NCBI GenBank assembly: GCA_017396895.1
Contig: JAFQKN010000074.1
Location: forward strand, 1-57,716
Origin: Clostridia bacterium
GTDB taxonomy: Bacteria > Bacillota > Clostridia > Oscillospirales > Acutalibacteraceae
Length of the DNA: 57,716 bases
Direction: 5' to 3'
Within the stretch, counting starts at the first letter, position 1; the number at the start of each line of letters is the position of its first letter. Under the pieces are notes generated by a model, which saw only the letters and a list, made by a program, of their open reading frames with translations, searched no databases and was not told where the DNA came from. The position numbers were made by a program, and so were the translations under genes. Shown here piece by piece: positions 18,599 through 26,837 of this stretch.

Positions 18599-20098
18599 AT
18601 GCTTGAATCCTTTCTCCTTGTTTTCCTTTGTATCGTTTCCATGGCCTACGGTTGGGGGATGCGCGGAAGCATTCTCGGCGGTGAAAAAGGTGCCATGTTA
18701 CCCGGTGCCTTCGTCGGTCTGCTGATCGCCCGTTTTTCGGGCATTCCCGCCTTGCAGGACAACTGGTTTATTCTGACTTGCGCAGGTGCAAGCGGATTTT
18801 TCCTCGGCGGTTGCCAGACCTACGGTGAAACGCTGGGGCTGACCTTCGGCGGCTTCGGAACCCCCGGATTCAAACGGGGACTTACGGGTGTATTCGTCAA
18901 GGGATTTACATGGTTCGGTGTGGCGGCACAGATGTTCGGCATTGCCGTCGTATCGGGCGGCGGAAAGCACTACAGTACCACCGATCTGATTCTGACTTAC
19001 TGTGCGACCGTTCCCGCTTACTTCATCGGCAGAAGCCTCTTGAACCGTCCGCACAAACCGAAGGAAAACATTTTTCCGAAAATCTATTTCTCCAAAACAC
19101 GCGTTGAATACTGGGGCGGCAGTCTGTTTGTATTTCTGACATTCTTTGCACTGAACCTCGTCCGTCACGATTGGTTTACGGCAATTTATTCATGGATCGT
19201 GGCACTGACAGCAGGCTTGGGTTGGGTGATCGCACAGATCGTGCACGTTTATTCCCATCCGCGCACAAAACTGAAAAACGGCAAGTTCCTGTTCGGAAAA
19301 CTGCAGGAAAAAGGCCTCATTGAATCATGGAAATTCATGGAATGTCTCATCGGCGGTTTCGGCGGTCTTGCCATGTCCGCGGCCTTCCTCGGCTTGAAAC
19401 ACCTGCTGCCCTACACGGCAGAATCCACGCAATACATAGCCCCCTTTGCCTCTGCCGACAAGACCATGGCAATCGCATGGACGGTGCTGTTCCTCATCTA
19501 TTCCCTGCACGTCATCGTGGAGCCGATCCCGAAAAAGAACAGGATCGAAGAACTCTACAACTATGACCAACTCACAAAAGAGGAATATGAAAAAGAAATA
19601 AAAGCACTCGAAAAACCGCCGTTCTTAATGCAATACAGACCTTTGTTTGCAAACATTTACGAGGGAACGGAGTTTATTCTGCTCGGCTTTTTACCGCCGC
19701 TTCTGAGTATGCTCGGTTCGGCACAGACAGCAAGACTCGGCGCTGTTTTCGTACTGTTCTGGGTGCTGACGGATGAGATCTGCTTTGACCGCTTCATTTA
19801 CCGCAAATCAAGATACATTTTCCGCGTGTGTATGCTCGGCATCAGCGCGGCCCTGCTTGTCGGCATTCACCTTGTACCCGACTTTTTCACCTGCTCATTT
19901 GCTCTGCTTATGTATGCGGTCAGTTATGAACTGTTGCAATTCCTTTGGCAACAGCGGCCTGCACTCTTGAAAATAAGAAAAGAAAAAACAGGCTCCGTCA
20001 AAGGCATGATCCTGTCTTTCGGCGGTCAGTTGACCGTACAGGCATTCTTTTTGCCGACCTGTTTGCTTCTGGACATTCTTGCGCTGACGATCATCTGA
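18599..20098 (+). CDS. Polytopic membrane protein of unknown function
   Basis: The 499-aa protein has about 12 hydrophobic helices. Its N-terminus carries a striking glycine-rich motif, YGWGMRGSILGGEKGAMLPG (residues 17-36), and a second one, GETLGLTFGGFGTPGFKRG, around 81-100. I recall similar GWG-RG motifs in unannotated membrane proteins of other phyla but cannot name the family. A central cytosolic loop (about 315-350) is charged and helical. The ATG is 7 bp after the PLP enzyme stop with GAGGTG before it, so the two are cotranscribed. A transporter or membrane enzyme acting on lipids is possible; nothing in the sequence settles it. Confidence 0.75.
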   Translation: MLESFLLVFLCIVSMAYGWGMRGSILGGEKGAMLPGAFVGLLIARFSGIPALQDNWFILTCAGASGFFLGGCQTYGETLGLTFGGFGTPGFKRGLTGVFVKGFTWFGVAAQMFGIAVVSGGGKHYSTTDLILTYCATVPAYFIGRSLLNRPHKPKENIFPKIYFSKTRVEYWGGSLFVFLTFFALNLVRHDWFTAIYSWIVALTAGLGWVIAQIVHVYSHPRTKLKNGKFLFGKLQEKGLIESWKFMECLIGGFGGLAMSAAFLGLKHLLPYTAESTQYIAPFASADKTMAIAWTVLFLIYSLHVIVEPIPKKNRIEELYNYDQLTKEEYEKEIKALEKPPFLMQYRPLFANIYEGTEFILLGFLPPLLSMLGSAQTARLGAVFVLFWVLTDEICFDRFIYRKSRYIFRVCMLGISAALLVGIHLVPDFFTCSFALLMYAVSYELLQFLWQQRPALLKIRKEKTGSVKGMILSFGGQLTVQAFFLPTCLLLDILALTII

Positions 20099-20099
20099 T

Positions 20100-20759
20100 A
20101 TGGCAACTTTTTTAATGATGAACAAACCGCGCGGCGTGATCACTGCCTGCCGCGACGACACACACAGAACCGTCATGGAGTTCCTGCCACCGCAATACAG
20201 CCACCTGCGTCCCGTGGGCAGACTCGACAAAGAAACGGAAGGCTTATTGCTGTTCACCGATGACGGAAAATTCACGCAGTATTTACTCTCTCCCGAATCC
20301 CGCATTGCAAAAACCTATGCGTTTCTCTGTTTCGGAACTTTAACAGAAGAAGGAATGCAGGAATTGCGAAGCGGCACCACACTGTATGCTAACAACCGTC
20401 CCGCAAAGCCTGCCGAAGTGCTGTTGCAATGTCATTGCCGGGTGCGCAATGTAGGAAAATACATCAGCGAACGCCGCCGTGAACACCACCTGAACAACCC
20501 CGACGGGAATGCGTCACAGGGGATCATCCGCATCACGGAAGGGCAAAAACACGAAGTACGTCTTATGCTTCGCACCGTACACTGCGCGGTGTTGTACTTA
20601 AAACGGCTCTCGGTAGGCAATCTGCTGTTGGATACGAACCTGCAACCGGGCGAATGCCGTCTGATGACGGATGAAGAAGTGCAACGGCTGTTGCAGGATG
20701 CACCGCCGTTAACAGAACAGACCTACGGTGCACTTTTGCCCGTTCTTGATTTCAACTGA
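20100..20759 (+). CDS. RsuA/RluE-type pseudouridine synthase
   Basis: The 219-aa protein begins MATFLMMNKPRGVITACRDD and has the catalytic segment GRLDKETEGLLLFTDDG with Asp43. It lacks the N-terminal S4 domain, and its length is close to E. coli RluE. These enzymes isomerise uridine in rRNA. An insertion rich in Arg, His and Asn (residues about 117-140) interrupts the usual EGQKHEVRLML segment, which still follows. The start lies one base after the stop of the membrane protein gene, so it shares the same transcript, probably without a functional link. Confidence 0.85.
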   Translation: MATFLMMNKPRGVITACRDDTHRTVMEFLPPQYSHLRPVGRLDKETEGLLLFTDDGKFTQYLLSPESRIAKTYAFLCFGTLTEEGMQELRSGTTLYANNRPAKPAEVLLQCHCRVRNVGKYISERRREHHLNNPDGNASQGIIRITEGQKHEVRLMLRTVHCAVLYLKRLSVGNLLLDTNLQPGECRLMTDEEVQRLLQDAPPLTEQTYGALLPVLDFN

Positions 20760-20773
20760 AAGGATTTTTTTTC

Positions 20774-21142
20774 ATGGAATTTACCCAGGACTGGATCATG
20801 CGACAAATTCAGATGATCGCACAGATGCTTGCAAAATTACTGTTCGGCAAAGAGACCACCGACTACATCATTGAGGATGAAGACGACCTCAACGGCACGG
20901 ATCTTTTGTACAAAGCGATCTCGGAACTGTTGGCAAGCGGTGACATCTGCGGTGCGGAAGACCTGCTGTTTGAAGCACTCGAAAACGGCGGCAAAGAGAA
21001 TCTGGAAGTTGCAATTGATTTCTATGCAAAACTCAACAAAATGACGGATGCGCAACTGCAAGCAGGCAATTTCAGCCGCGAAGAAGCGGAAGACGGTCTG
21101 CGCAACGCCGCCGCATTGTTCGGATTGGAAGAATTTCTGTAA
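20774..21142 (+). CDS. Small acidic helical protein, DUF6483-like
   Basis: The 122-aa protein starts MEFTQDWIMRQIQMIAQMLAK and is acidic and mostly helical. The pattern DLLYKAISELLASGDICGAEDLLFEALE looks like one tetratricopeptide-type helix pair. It resembles DUF6483 proteins common in Clostridia as I recall them; I am not certain of the number. The function is unknown. The ATG follows AAAGGA and lies 14 bp after the pseudouridine synthase gene, ending the operon. Confidence 0.7.
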   Translation: MEFTQDWIMRQIQMIAQMLAKLLFGKETTDYIIEDEDDLNGTDLLYKAISELLASGDICGAEDLLFEALENGGKENLEVAIDFYAKLNKMTDAQLQAGNFSREEAEDGLRNAAALFGLEEFL

Positions 21143-21173
21143 AAAACGTAACATACATTTTCATACCGACAAA

Positions 21174-21205
21174 AGAGGACTGTTGCACGAAAGCAACAGT
21201 CCTCT
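21174..21205. terminator. Hairpin terminator between convergent genes
   Basis: A 13-bp stem (21174-21186 with 21193-21205) has a six-base loop. On the minus strand it is followed by TTTT, so it best serves the GH42 gene; on the plus strand it is followed only by GATTTATAT. Confidence 0.7.
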
Positions 21206-21225
21206 GATTTATATCTGCCTGTATT

Positions 21226-23235
21226 TTAATCCGTCAAAACGAGATACCCTCTCACGGGCAATTTTACAGTGCCTGCAATGCGTTCATTGCTGAGGACGGT
21301 GGTATACACTTTGCCGAGGGTGACCGTGGTTTCATTATCGGCAAAATTCATCACGAAGATGCAATTTCCGCGTTTGCGGATTTCCGTTTGCGCACCGTGT
21401 TCGATTTCGGGGGCATCCGCTTTTAAGCCCAGTTCCCCGACGATGTAATCGCAGAAATCACTGCACAGTTCGCCGTCATTGCGAAATGCAACATAATAAG
21501 CCTTTCCCATTCCGAAATCATTGACGGTCACTGCGGGACGGTCGGCATAAAAATCGGATTTATAGGTTCCGAGCACCGTGGCGGTATTTGCATGAATGAG
21601 ATCACACACAAAATCCACATCATACATCTTGCCGTTAAAAGTTGCCTTGTTCTTCATCCCCTGCGGCAAAGAATCGGTTTCTTCATTCCATATACCGAAC
21701 ACCTTTTTCAGATCATTTGCGGGCCAGCCGCCGAGATAGCACAGATCATTCTTATTGACGATGCCCGTCAGGTATGTTGCCACAAATGTACCGCCGTCGG
21801 CGACATATTTTTCAATGCGTTTGTCGGTGCCGTCCTTGAGCATATACAAAAACGGTGCGATCACAAGATCGTATTTTGAAAAATCGGCATCCATGGGAAT
21901 CACATCAACTGCAATCCCTTTTTTGCGCAAAGGCGCATACCATTTTCTGCATTCTTTGAGGTAATCACGGTTTTTGTTGTTGAAACCGCAGAATTCCTTG
22001 ATCGCCCAATCGTTTTCCCAGTCATATACGATCGCGGCTTTGCTGTCGGTACGTCCGCCTACAACAGCAGACAGTTTTTCGATCGCAAGCCCCGTGGCGG
22101 TCACATCGCGGAACACTCTTGTGTGCTCATGGCCGCAGTGATCGACCACTGCACCGTGGTATTTTTCGTGACTGCCGCGGCTTTTGCGCCACTGGAAATA
22201 CTGTACACTGTCTGCTCCGTGCGCAATGGCCTGTATGGCAGACAGCTGTTGCATACCCGACGCGGGCAGTTTGTTGACATCGTGCCAGTTGACCAAAGAG
22301 GGCGTACTTTCCATCATAAAAAACGGTTGACCGTTTTTCATAGAACGGAACACATCATGCACAAAGGCGGTGTTTTGGGCAACAAGCGCGTTTTCACCGT
22401 GATCCCATGCGGGATAATTGTCCCATGAGATCAGATCGAGATGTGAAGCGAATTTCTGATAGTCGATCCCGTCATACATATTCATAAAATTGGTGGTGAT
22501 CGGGATTTCGGGTGTCAGTTCGCGCAAAGGTGCGATCTCATTTTCATAAAAGGAAATATGGCTGTCCGACACGAATCTGCGCCATGCAAGACGAAGCGGA
22601 GAAGAACAGACTTCACCGCGGTATTTGGGTGAACGGATCTGGCTCCAATCGGTCACGGTATGCGACCAGAAATGGTTCCACCATTGCAGGTTCAGTTCGT
22701 CAAGATCATTGTTGTATTCCTTTTTCAGCCATTCAACAAATGCCTGCTGACACAGTTCGCAGTGGCATTCACCGCTGTATTCATTGGAGATGTGCCACAT
22801 TTTCACCGCCGGATGATCTTTATAACGCAAAGCAATGACACGGTTGATCTCACGCACTTTTTTGCGGTACAACGGCGAGGTCAGACAATGATTGTGCCGC
22901 ACACCGAAATCATTGCGGATGCCGTTTTCATCCACACGCAAAACCTCGGGGTACTTCGCCGCCAGCCAGTTCGGTCTTGCACCCGACGGGGTTGCAAGGA
23001 TCACGTCAATGCCGTTTGCGTGCAGTTTATCGAGCATGGTATCGAGCCATTCAAAATTATAAACTCCTTCTTCGGGTTCGATCATCGCCCATGAAAAAAT
23101 ACCGACGGTTGCACTGTTGATGTGGGCGAGTTTCATCAAGCGCATATCCTCATCCCATATTTCGGGCGTACGGATCCACTGTTCGGGATTGTAGTCACCG
23201 CCGTGTACGATATGATCAAAAAATACGTCTTTCAT
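21226..23235 (-). CDS. GH42 beta-galactosidase
   Basis: The 669-aa protein has a GH42 TIM barrel (residues about 10-380). The acid/base Glu is in HISNEYSG (about 152) and the nucleophile Glu in MMESTPSLVNW (about 313). The ECHCELC cluster near 156-162 with an earlier Cys (about 117) is the zinc site seen in many GH42 enzymes. A trimerisation domain and a C-terminal beta domain follow, and the length is typical. There is no signal peptide, so it hydrolyses imported galactosides in the cytosol. Two ATGs are possible; I chose 23235 because its distance from GAGGGG is better than that of 23241. The metallophosphoesterase lies just upstream in the same transcript. Confidence 0.92.
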   Translation of the reverse strand: MKDVFFDHIVHGGDYNPEQWIRTPEIWDEDMRLMKLAHINSATVGIFSWAMIEPEEGVYNFEWLDTMLDKLHANGIDVILATPSGARPNWLAAKYPEVLRVDENGIRNDFGVRHNHCLTSPLYRKKVREINRVIALRYKDHPAVKMWHISNEYSGECHCELCQQAFVEWLKKEYNNDLDELNLQWWNHFWSHTVTDWSQIRSPKYRGEVCSSPLRLAWRRFVSDSHISFYENEIAPLRELTPEIPITTNFMNMYDGIDYQKFASHLDLISWDNYPAWDHGENALVAQNTAFVHDVFRSMKNGQPFFMMESTPSLVNWHDVNKLPASGMQQLSAIQAIAHGADSVQYFQWRKSRGSHEKYHGAVVDHCGHEHTRVFRDVTATGLAIEKLSAVVGGRTDSKAAIVYDWENDWAIKEFCGFNNKNRDYLKECRKWYAPLRKKGIAVDVIPMDADFSKYDLVIAPFLYMLKDGTDKRIEKYVADGGTFVATYLTGIVNKNDLCYLGGWPANDLKKVFGIWNEETDSLPQGMKNKATFNGKMYDVDFVCDLIHANTATVLGTYKSDFYADRPAVTVNDFGMGKAYYVAFRNDGELCSDFCDYIVGELGLKADAPEIEHGAQTEIRKRGNCIFVMNFADNETTVTLGKVYTTVLSNERIAGTVKLPVRGYLVLTD

Positions 23236-23248
23236 CTGCATTCCCCTC

Positions 23249-24247
23249 TTACATCAACGTGCTTTCAAATTCGTACCCGTCCACGCATTCGCTTGAACGG
23301 ATCATATATGTTTTTGCATGCCACGGATCGTTTTCATCAATTTCCACGATCCTGCCGCCGCGAAGATCCCCTGCGCAGTAGCCGTCATACCCCAACCCTG
23401 CATCGTAGGTCAGTTTGATGCCGAGGTATTCGCCCTCGGTGTCGTTGATGTGATCGTGACCGCAGACAAGCGTTTTCACATCGCCGCGTTGCACGAGCGT
23501 TGCAAACAACCCGGTGTTGATCGGGCCGCTTCCGACAGTCTCACGCATGGTGCCTTTGTATTTTGTCTGTGCGGGATTGCGGTACGGCAAAACATATTCG
23601 GGAACGGCAATATGAAACACCATCATGCCCGGCACTTTGTAACCGTTTTCGGCTTCAATGCGTTTGGACTCGTTCCAATACCACATGATCTGATCGAAAC
23701 GGATCACGTCGTACCCCGAAGACACATACAGCGGATCTTCCAGTTTGGCAAGACGTGCATCACGTTCAAAACCGTAATCGGACAAAAACTCACCGATGCC
23801 GCGACCGGAATCCAGTCCCCAAATGTTGAAAACCGTTTTTTCGCCGTGTTCCTGTTTTACCTGCAGCACCCAGTTTCCCGTACCGCTGATATCTTCAGGG
23901 CCTGCCGAGGACAAACAGCCCGGCAGACTTTCGTAGATCGGTTGTTGGTCTTTAACAGTAAAGCCTTTTTCCGCATCGTGGTTGCCGAACACGTGCGCCC
24001 AAGGAATACTGCGTTCATGCAGCGGTGCGATCAATGCGGACATAAAATAGCGCAAGGTCTCTTCCGATTCGGCACCGTCATGCCAGACATTGTCACCTAA
24101 AAACAGGACCAGATCGGGTTCTGCTTTATCTACAATGGCGGTCAGATCACGCACGGCACGCTTGTCAAAATCCTTGATGCCGTGTACGTCCGAAACGCAT
24201 AACACTCTGAATTTTCCGTTTCTGAAACGCAGGGTTGTTTCATTCAT
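23249..24247 (-). CDS. Calcineurin-like metallophosphoesterase
   Basis: The 332-aa protein carries the metal-binding series VSDVHG (about 18-23), LFLGDNVWHDG (about 48-58), FGNHDAE (about 86-92) and VCGHDH (about 262-267), in that order. This defines the calcineurin-like phosphoesterase fold. The substrate is not clear; no signal peptide is seen. The ATG at 24247 follows GGAGGGAACGGT. A promoter with TTGACT and TATATA sits 35 bp upstream, and the GH42 gene begins about 13 bp after its stop, so the pair form an operon. Confidence 0.88.
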   Translation of the reverse strand: MNETTLRFRNGKFRVLCVSDVHGIKDFDKRAVRDLTAIVDKAEPDLVLFLGDNVWHDGAESEETLRYFMSALIAPLHERSIPWAHVFGNHDAEKGFTVKDQQPIYESLPGCLSSAGPEDISGTGNWVLQVKQEHGEKTVFNIWGLDSGRGIGEFLSDYGFERDARLAKLEDPLYVSSGYDVIRFDQIMWYWNESKRIEAENGYKVPGMMVFHIAVPEYVLPYRNPAQTKYKGTMRETVGSGPINTGLFATLVQRGDVKTLVCGHDHINDTEGEYLGIKLTYDAGLGYDGYCAGDLRGGRIVEIDENDPWHAKTYMIRSSECVDGYEFESTLM

Positions 24248-24279
24248 ACCGTTCCCTCCCGTATTTTCTTCTTACTTCA

Positions 24280-24308
24280 TATATAAAACAAGAAAAAGTA
24301 AAAGTCAA
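24280..24308 (-). promoter_or_regulatory. Promoter for the phosphoesterase-GH42 operon
   Basis: On the minus strand, TTGACT (24303-24308) and TATATA (24280-24285) are separated by 17 bp. Confidence 0.65.
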
Positions 24309-24317
24309 GAGCACAAA

Positions 24318-24359
24318 CAAAACCGCCCCCGTCGGCACGAGGGAGCAGTACCGACGGGG
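24318..24359 (-). terminator. Probable terminator after the SH3-C39 gene
   Basis: CCCCGTCGG (24327-24335) pairs with CCGACGGGG (24351-24359) across a 15-base loop. On the minus strand GCGGTTTTGTTT follows. The T-tract is imperfect. Confidence 0.6.
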
Positions 24360-24402
24360 ACGCTGATCAGCGATTACGCTGTATGGAATTGTCAGCCGTA
24401 GA

Positions 24403-25488
24403 TCAATAGCAGATCTTGAGGATCTTGGTTCTGTCTGCCTTGGAGCCGTTTGCAAGGAATGCACTCAGCGTTGTGCAGTTCTGTGAACCGGGATCGTTGA
24501 TGATGAAGTTGTTGGCGGAGAAAGAAGTGGTGCTCGTGCCGGTGTAGCCGGTGATGACGACCCAGTGCTGAGAGTTGCCGTTGGCATCCTGCGCACCGAT
24601 GATGACGGGCTTGCCTGCCTTGAGTTTGGAGTAGATGGTGCTCATAATGCTGTTGTTAAGGCTTCTGTTGTAGGTGGTGTAGGAAAGACCGAAGTTCTTC
24701 AGAGAGGACCAATAGAGGCTGTTACCGCTGAAACTCATCTTACGCATAGCGGCATCGGGATACACGGTTGTGCGCGTATTGTAGGAATATGCCATGGCAA
24801 TGGAAGTAATCAGGCAACCGACCTTTGCAATGGTCTTGGTGGAAATGTACTTGTATCCCCATCTGCTGTCGCCCTGCTTGTAAAGCGGAACGTTCAGTTT
24901 GATCGCAGCCGCGGAATTATTGTTGTTATTGTTGGTCGTCTGTCCCTTGTAAGTACAGTAGTCAAGGCAAACCCATCCGCTTTTGTAACCGTTGGTGCAC
25001 TTGATGGACGGAGTATAGCCCCACTTACCGCTGATCTTGGTCACGTTGAAAGTAACGCCCTTTGCAGCCGCACCGACTTTGGAGTAACCGGTGCCTGCGC
25101 CCGTGCGGATGTTACTGCCGCTGTTGGATGCGATTGCATATTTACCGACAGGCAACGAAGGTGTCGGGGCAGGAGCAGAGGCTTGCTTCTTGCAATAGTC
25201 AAGACAAACCCAACCGCTTCTGGTGCCGTTGGTACATTTGATGGAACTCGTATACCCCCAGTTGCCGCTTGTACGGCTTACGTAGAATTTCGTACCGTTG
25301 GATGCGGCACCGACTCTGGAATAACCGGAACCTGCGCCGGTACGGACGTTCAAACCACTGCTTGTGTTGATCATGTAATCACCCGTTGAATACGAGGCGG
25401 CGTTTGCCGAAATGATGAGTGTGCTGAAAAGTGTGACGAGGACAAGTGCGAGGGAAAGAATGCGGGTCAAAGTTTTTCTTTTGGTCAT
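24403..25488 (-). CDS. Secreted protein: two bacterial SH3 domains + C39-like peptidase
   Basis: The 361-aa protein starts at the ATG at 25488 (MTKRKTLTRIL) after GGAGATTTATTTCAAA. A Sec signal peptide ends ANAA near residue 31. Two SH3_3 repeats follow (about 33-95 and 115-175), each with GLNVRTGAG or GSNIRTGAG, a GNWGYT/GKWGYT core and SGWVCLDYC. An Asn-rich linker leads to a C39-like (papain-fold) domain with Cys in AKVGCLITSIAMAY (about 228) and His in SQHWVVITGY (about 312). The fold is that of cell-wall-bound endopeptidases. The paired Cys in each SH3 domain suggests disulfides. It is a single-gene unit with no clear partner. Confidence 0.88.
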   Translation of the reverse strand: MTKRKTLTRILSLALVLVTLFSTLIISANAASYSTGDYMINTSSGLNVRTGAGSGYSRVGAASNGTKFYVSRTSGNWGYTSSIKCTNGTRSGWVCLDYCKKQASAPAPTPSLPVGKYAIASNSGSNIRTGAGTGYSKVGAAAKGVTFNVTKISGKWGYTPSIKCTNGYKSGWVCLDYCTYKGQTTNNNNNNSAAAIKLNVPLYKQGDSRWGYKYISTKTIAKVGCLITSIAMAYSYNTRTTVYPDAAMRKMSFSGNSLYWSSLKNFGLSYTTYNRSLNNSIMSTIYSKLKAGKPVIIGAQDANGNSQHWVVITGYTGTSTTSFSANNFIINDPGSQNCTTLSAFLANGSKADRTKILKICY

Positions 25489-25901
25489 TTTGAAATAAAT
25501 CTCCTTTTTTAATTTTGTTTTGACCTTTTGTTTTGACGTTTTGCCGAGAACATGATTTGCTTCAAGAATCAATTACGCTGTTTCTTTGGCGATCGGTCTC
25601 CTTTCAAAAGACTCTGTCTGTTTGGTATGTTCTGATTATGCACGATGTTTTGAATCGACAAACGAGAGGGGGGGGGTGAAATTCCGATCTGCCGAAAAAA
25701 AACGCATGGTACAGCCGTCCCGGCTCCGACGGTAAAGACGCATAAAACCTTGGTTTATCCGTGCCGGAAAACGAAAACTTTAGTCTACCACAAGGCAATT
25801 CTTGCTCCAATACCCGTTTTTCGGCGTTTTCGGGCACCTTTTGCAGGAGGTAGACTAAATTTTATCCGGACACTTCACTTCATTCTGTATAATATTTACT
25901 C
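25489..25901. other. Gene-free region with interlocked inverted repeats
   Basis: No convincing gene is seen here. A run of nine G lies at 25668-25676. Two inverted-repeat pairs interlock: 25762-25773 pairs with 25825-25836 (11 of 12) and TTTAGTCTACC (25779-25789) pairs with GGTAGACTAAA (25849-25859, perfect). The order A-B-A'-B' would make a pseudoknot in RNA. Confidence 0.6.
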
Positions 25902-25936
25902 TTGACAGTACAAGAATTTGTTGTTATAATAACAAC
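25902..25936 (+). promoter_or_regulatory. Consensus promoter with overlapping palindrome, driving the repeat array
   Basis: TTGACA (25902-25907) and TATAAT (25925-25930) are perfect consensus boxes with a 17-bp spacer. The -10 box is embedded in GTTGTTA-TAA-TAACAAC (25920-25936), a perfect 7-bp inverted repeat that could be an operator. The expected start of transcription is about 25937, 17 bp before the first array repeat. Confidence 0.8.
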
Positions 25937-25953
25937 AGGTACGAAATGTTGTT

Positions 25954-26329
25954 CTACCTTACCTAATATTAGGGATTGATACGACACATTAGCGGTGTCT
26001 GTGAAGAGAAAACGGACATTGTCTACCTTACCTAATATTAGGGATTGATACAAAAGTCTGCCACAACGGGTACATTCTGCATTTGTTCTTGCCATCTACC
26101 TTACCTAATATTAGGGATTGATACTCTTCATGGGCGTGTGTGCAAATAACAAAATCAAGTTCATCAATACCCTGACTACCTTACCTAATATTAGGGATTG
26201 ATACCTTTGATTTCTCCGTTGTGCATTACTAATTTCCTACCTTACCTAATATTAGGGATTGATACAAAATTGTGCTGATAACAAGAAGTACTACTGCAAA
26301 CTACCTTACCTAATATTAGGGATTGATAC
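25954..26329 (+). CRISPR. CRISPR-like array, six identical 29-bp repeats, no cas genes nearby
   Basis: Six perfect copies of a 29-bp repeat start at 25954, 26023, 26096, 26176, 26237 and 26301. Each begins CTACCTTACC, has the internal palindrome CCTAATATTAGG, and ends GGGATTGATAC. The five unique spacers are 40, 44, 51, 32 and 35 bp. The last eight bases ATTGATAC resemble the ATTGAAAC handle left by Cas6 processing in class 1 systems, which fits plus-strand transcription from the promoter just upstream. Spacer lengths vary more than in most arrays, and no cas gene is seen in the window, so this is an orphan array or another kind of repeat array. Confidence 0.75.
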
Positions 26330-26461
26330 AAACAGGATCCGGAAGATAAATGCACTGATATATCCGTATATCTCAGTCACATTACCCGGGATTAAGTTCC
26401 GCTTTCCTGCGATTCCGCTTTTTTGAACCCCTCTCCCCAACTCCGTTGCATAAAAAAACAA

Positions 26462-26495
26462 CCGGACTTCACGCTCTGTGAGGTCCGGCTTTTTT
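26462..26495 (+). terminator. Rho-independent terminator downstream of the array
   Basis: CCGGACTTCAC and GTGAGGTCCGG form an 11-bp stem (one G-U pair) with a five-base loop, followed by CTTTTTT. It would end the array transcript about 560 nt after its start. A run of A before the stem makes it usable on the minus strand too. Confidence 0.85.
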
Positions 26496-26672
26496 AACCG
26501 ATTCAAAAGCAACAACCTTTCTTTTGTTCGTTCGATAAACCTTGATAAACCGTTTGTCTGCGGCGCTTTTGACCGTTGCAAAAACAACATTTTCCCATAC
26601 TCTCCCTCGGGAGCTGAAACGACTCCCCTACACGGCGTGGTGGGTTTTGTTCAATCACTTTTTTGTTTTGCG

Positions 26673-26702
26673 GTCGCATAAAACATCCCGACAAACTCCG
26701 AT
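26673..26702 (-). repeat. Second copy of the end of the MITE-like element
   Basis: Read on the minus strand this 30-bp segment (starting ATCGGAGTTTGTCGGGATG) matches 28 of 30 bases at 32184-32213, the left end of the inverted-repeat element there. The flanking sequence here is different, so it may be a diverged or partial copy. The rest of 26496-26774 shows no gene. Confidence 0.65.
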
Positions 26703-26774
26703 CTGCAGGTATACCGCCGCAAAAAAACCGTTTTTTACTCACAACGACAAATTGATTTTTTCTTCCGAAATCGG

Positions 26775-26803
26775 TTTACAAGAAAAAAGGTTCATGCTAT
26801 AAT
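26775..26803 (+). promoter_or_regulatory. Promoter for the GH43-HAD genes
   Basis: TTTACA (26775-26780) and TATAAT (26798-26803) are separated by 17 bp, 34 bp upstream of the GH43 start. Confidence 0.7.
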
Positions 26804-26837
26804 TATTTTGATTATACATAATCAGGAGGCTGTAAGC

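Noticed and set aside
25604-25837. Minus-strand frame of 77 aa upstream of the array
   Set aside because: It starts at GTG without a ribosome site, spans the interlocked inverted repeats, and resembles no protein I know.
25880-26095. Minus-strand frame of 71 aa with a repeated YQSLILGKV peptide
   Set aside because: The repeat in the peptide is just the translation of the array repeats; no ribosome site.
26306-26742. Two short minus-strand frames after the array
   Set aside because: They cross the terminator hairpin and the repeated element end, and lack ribosome sites.
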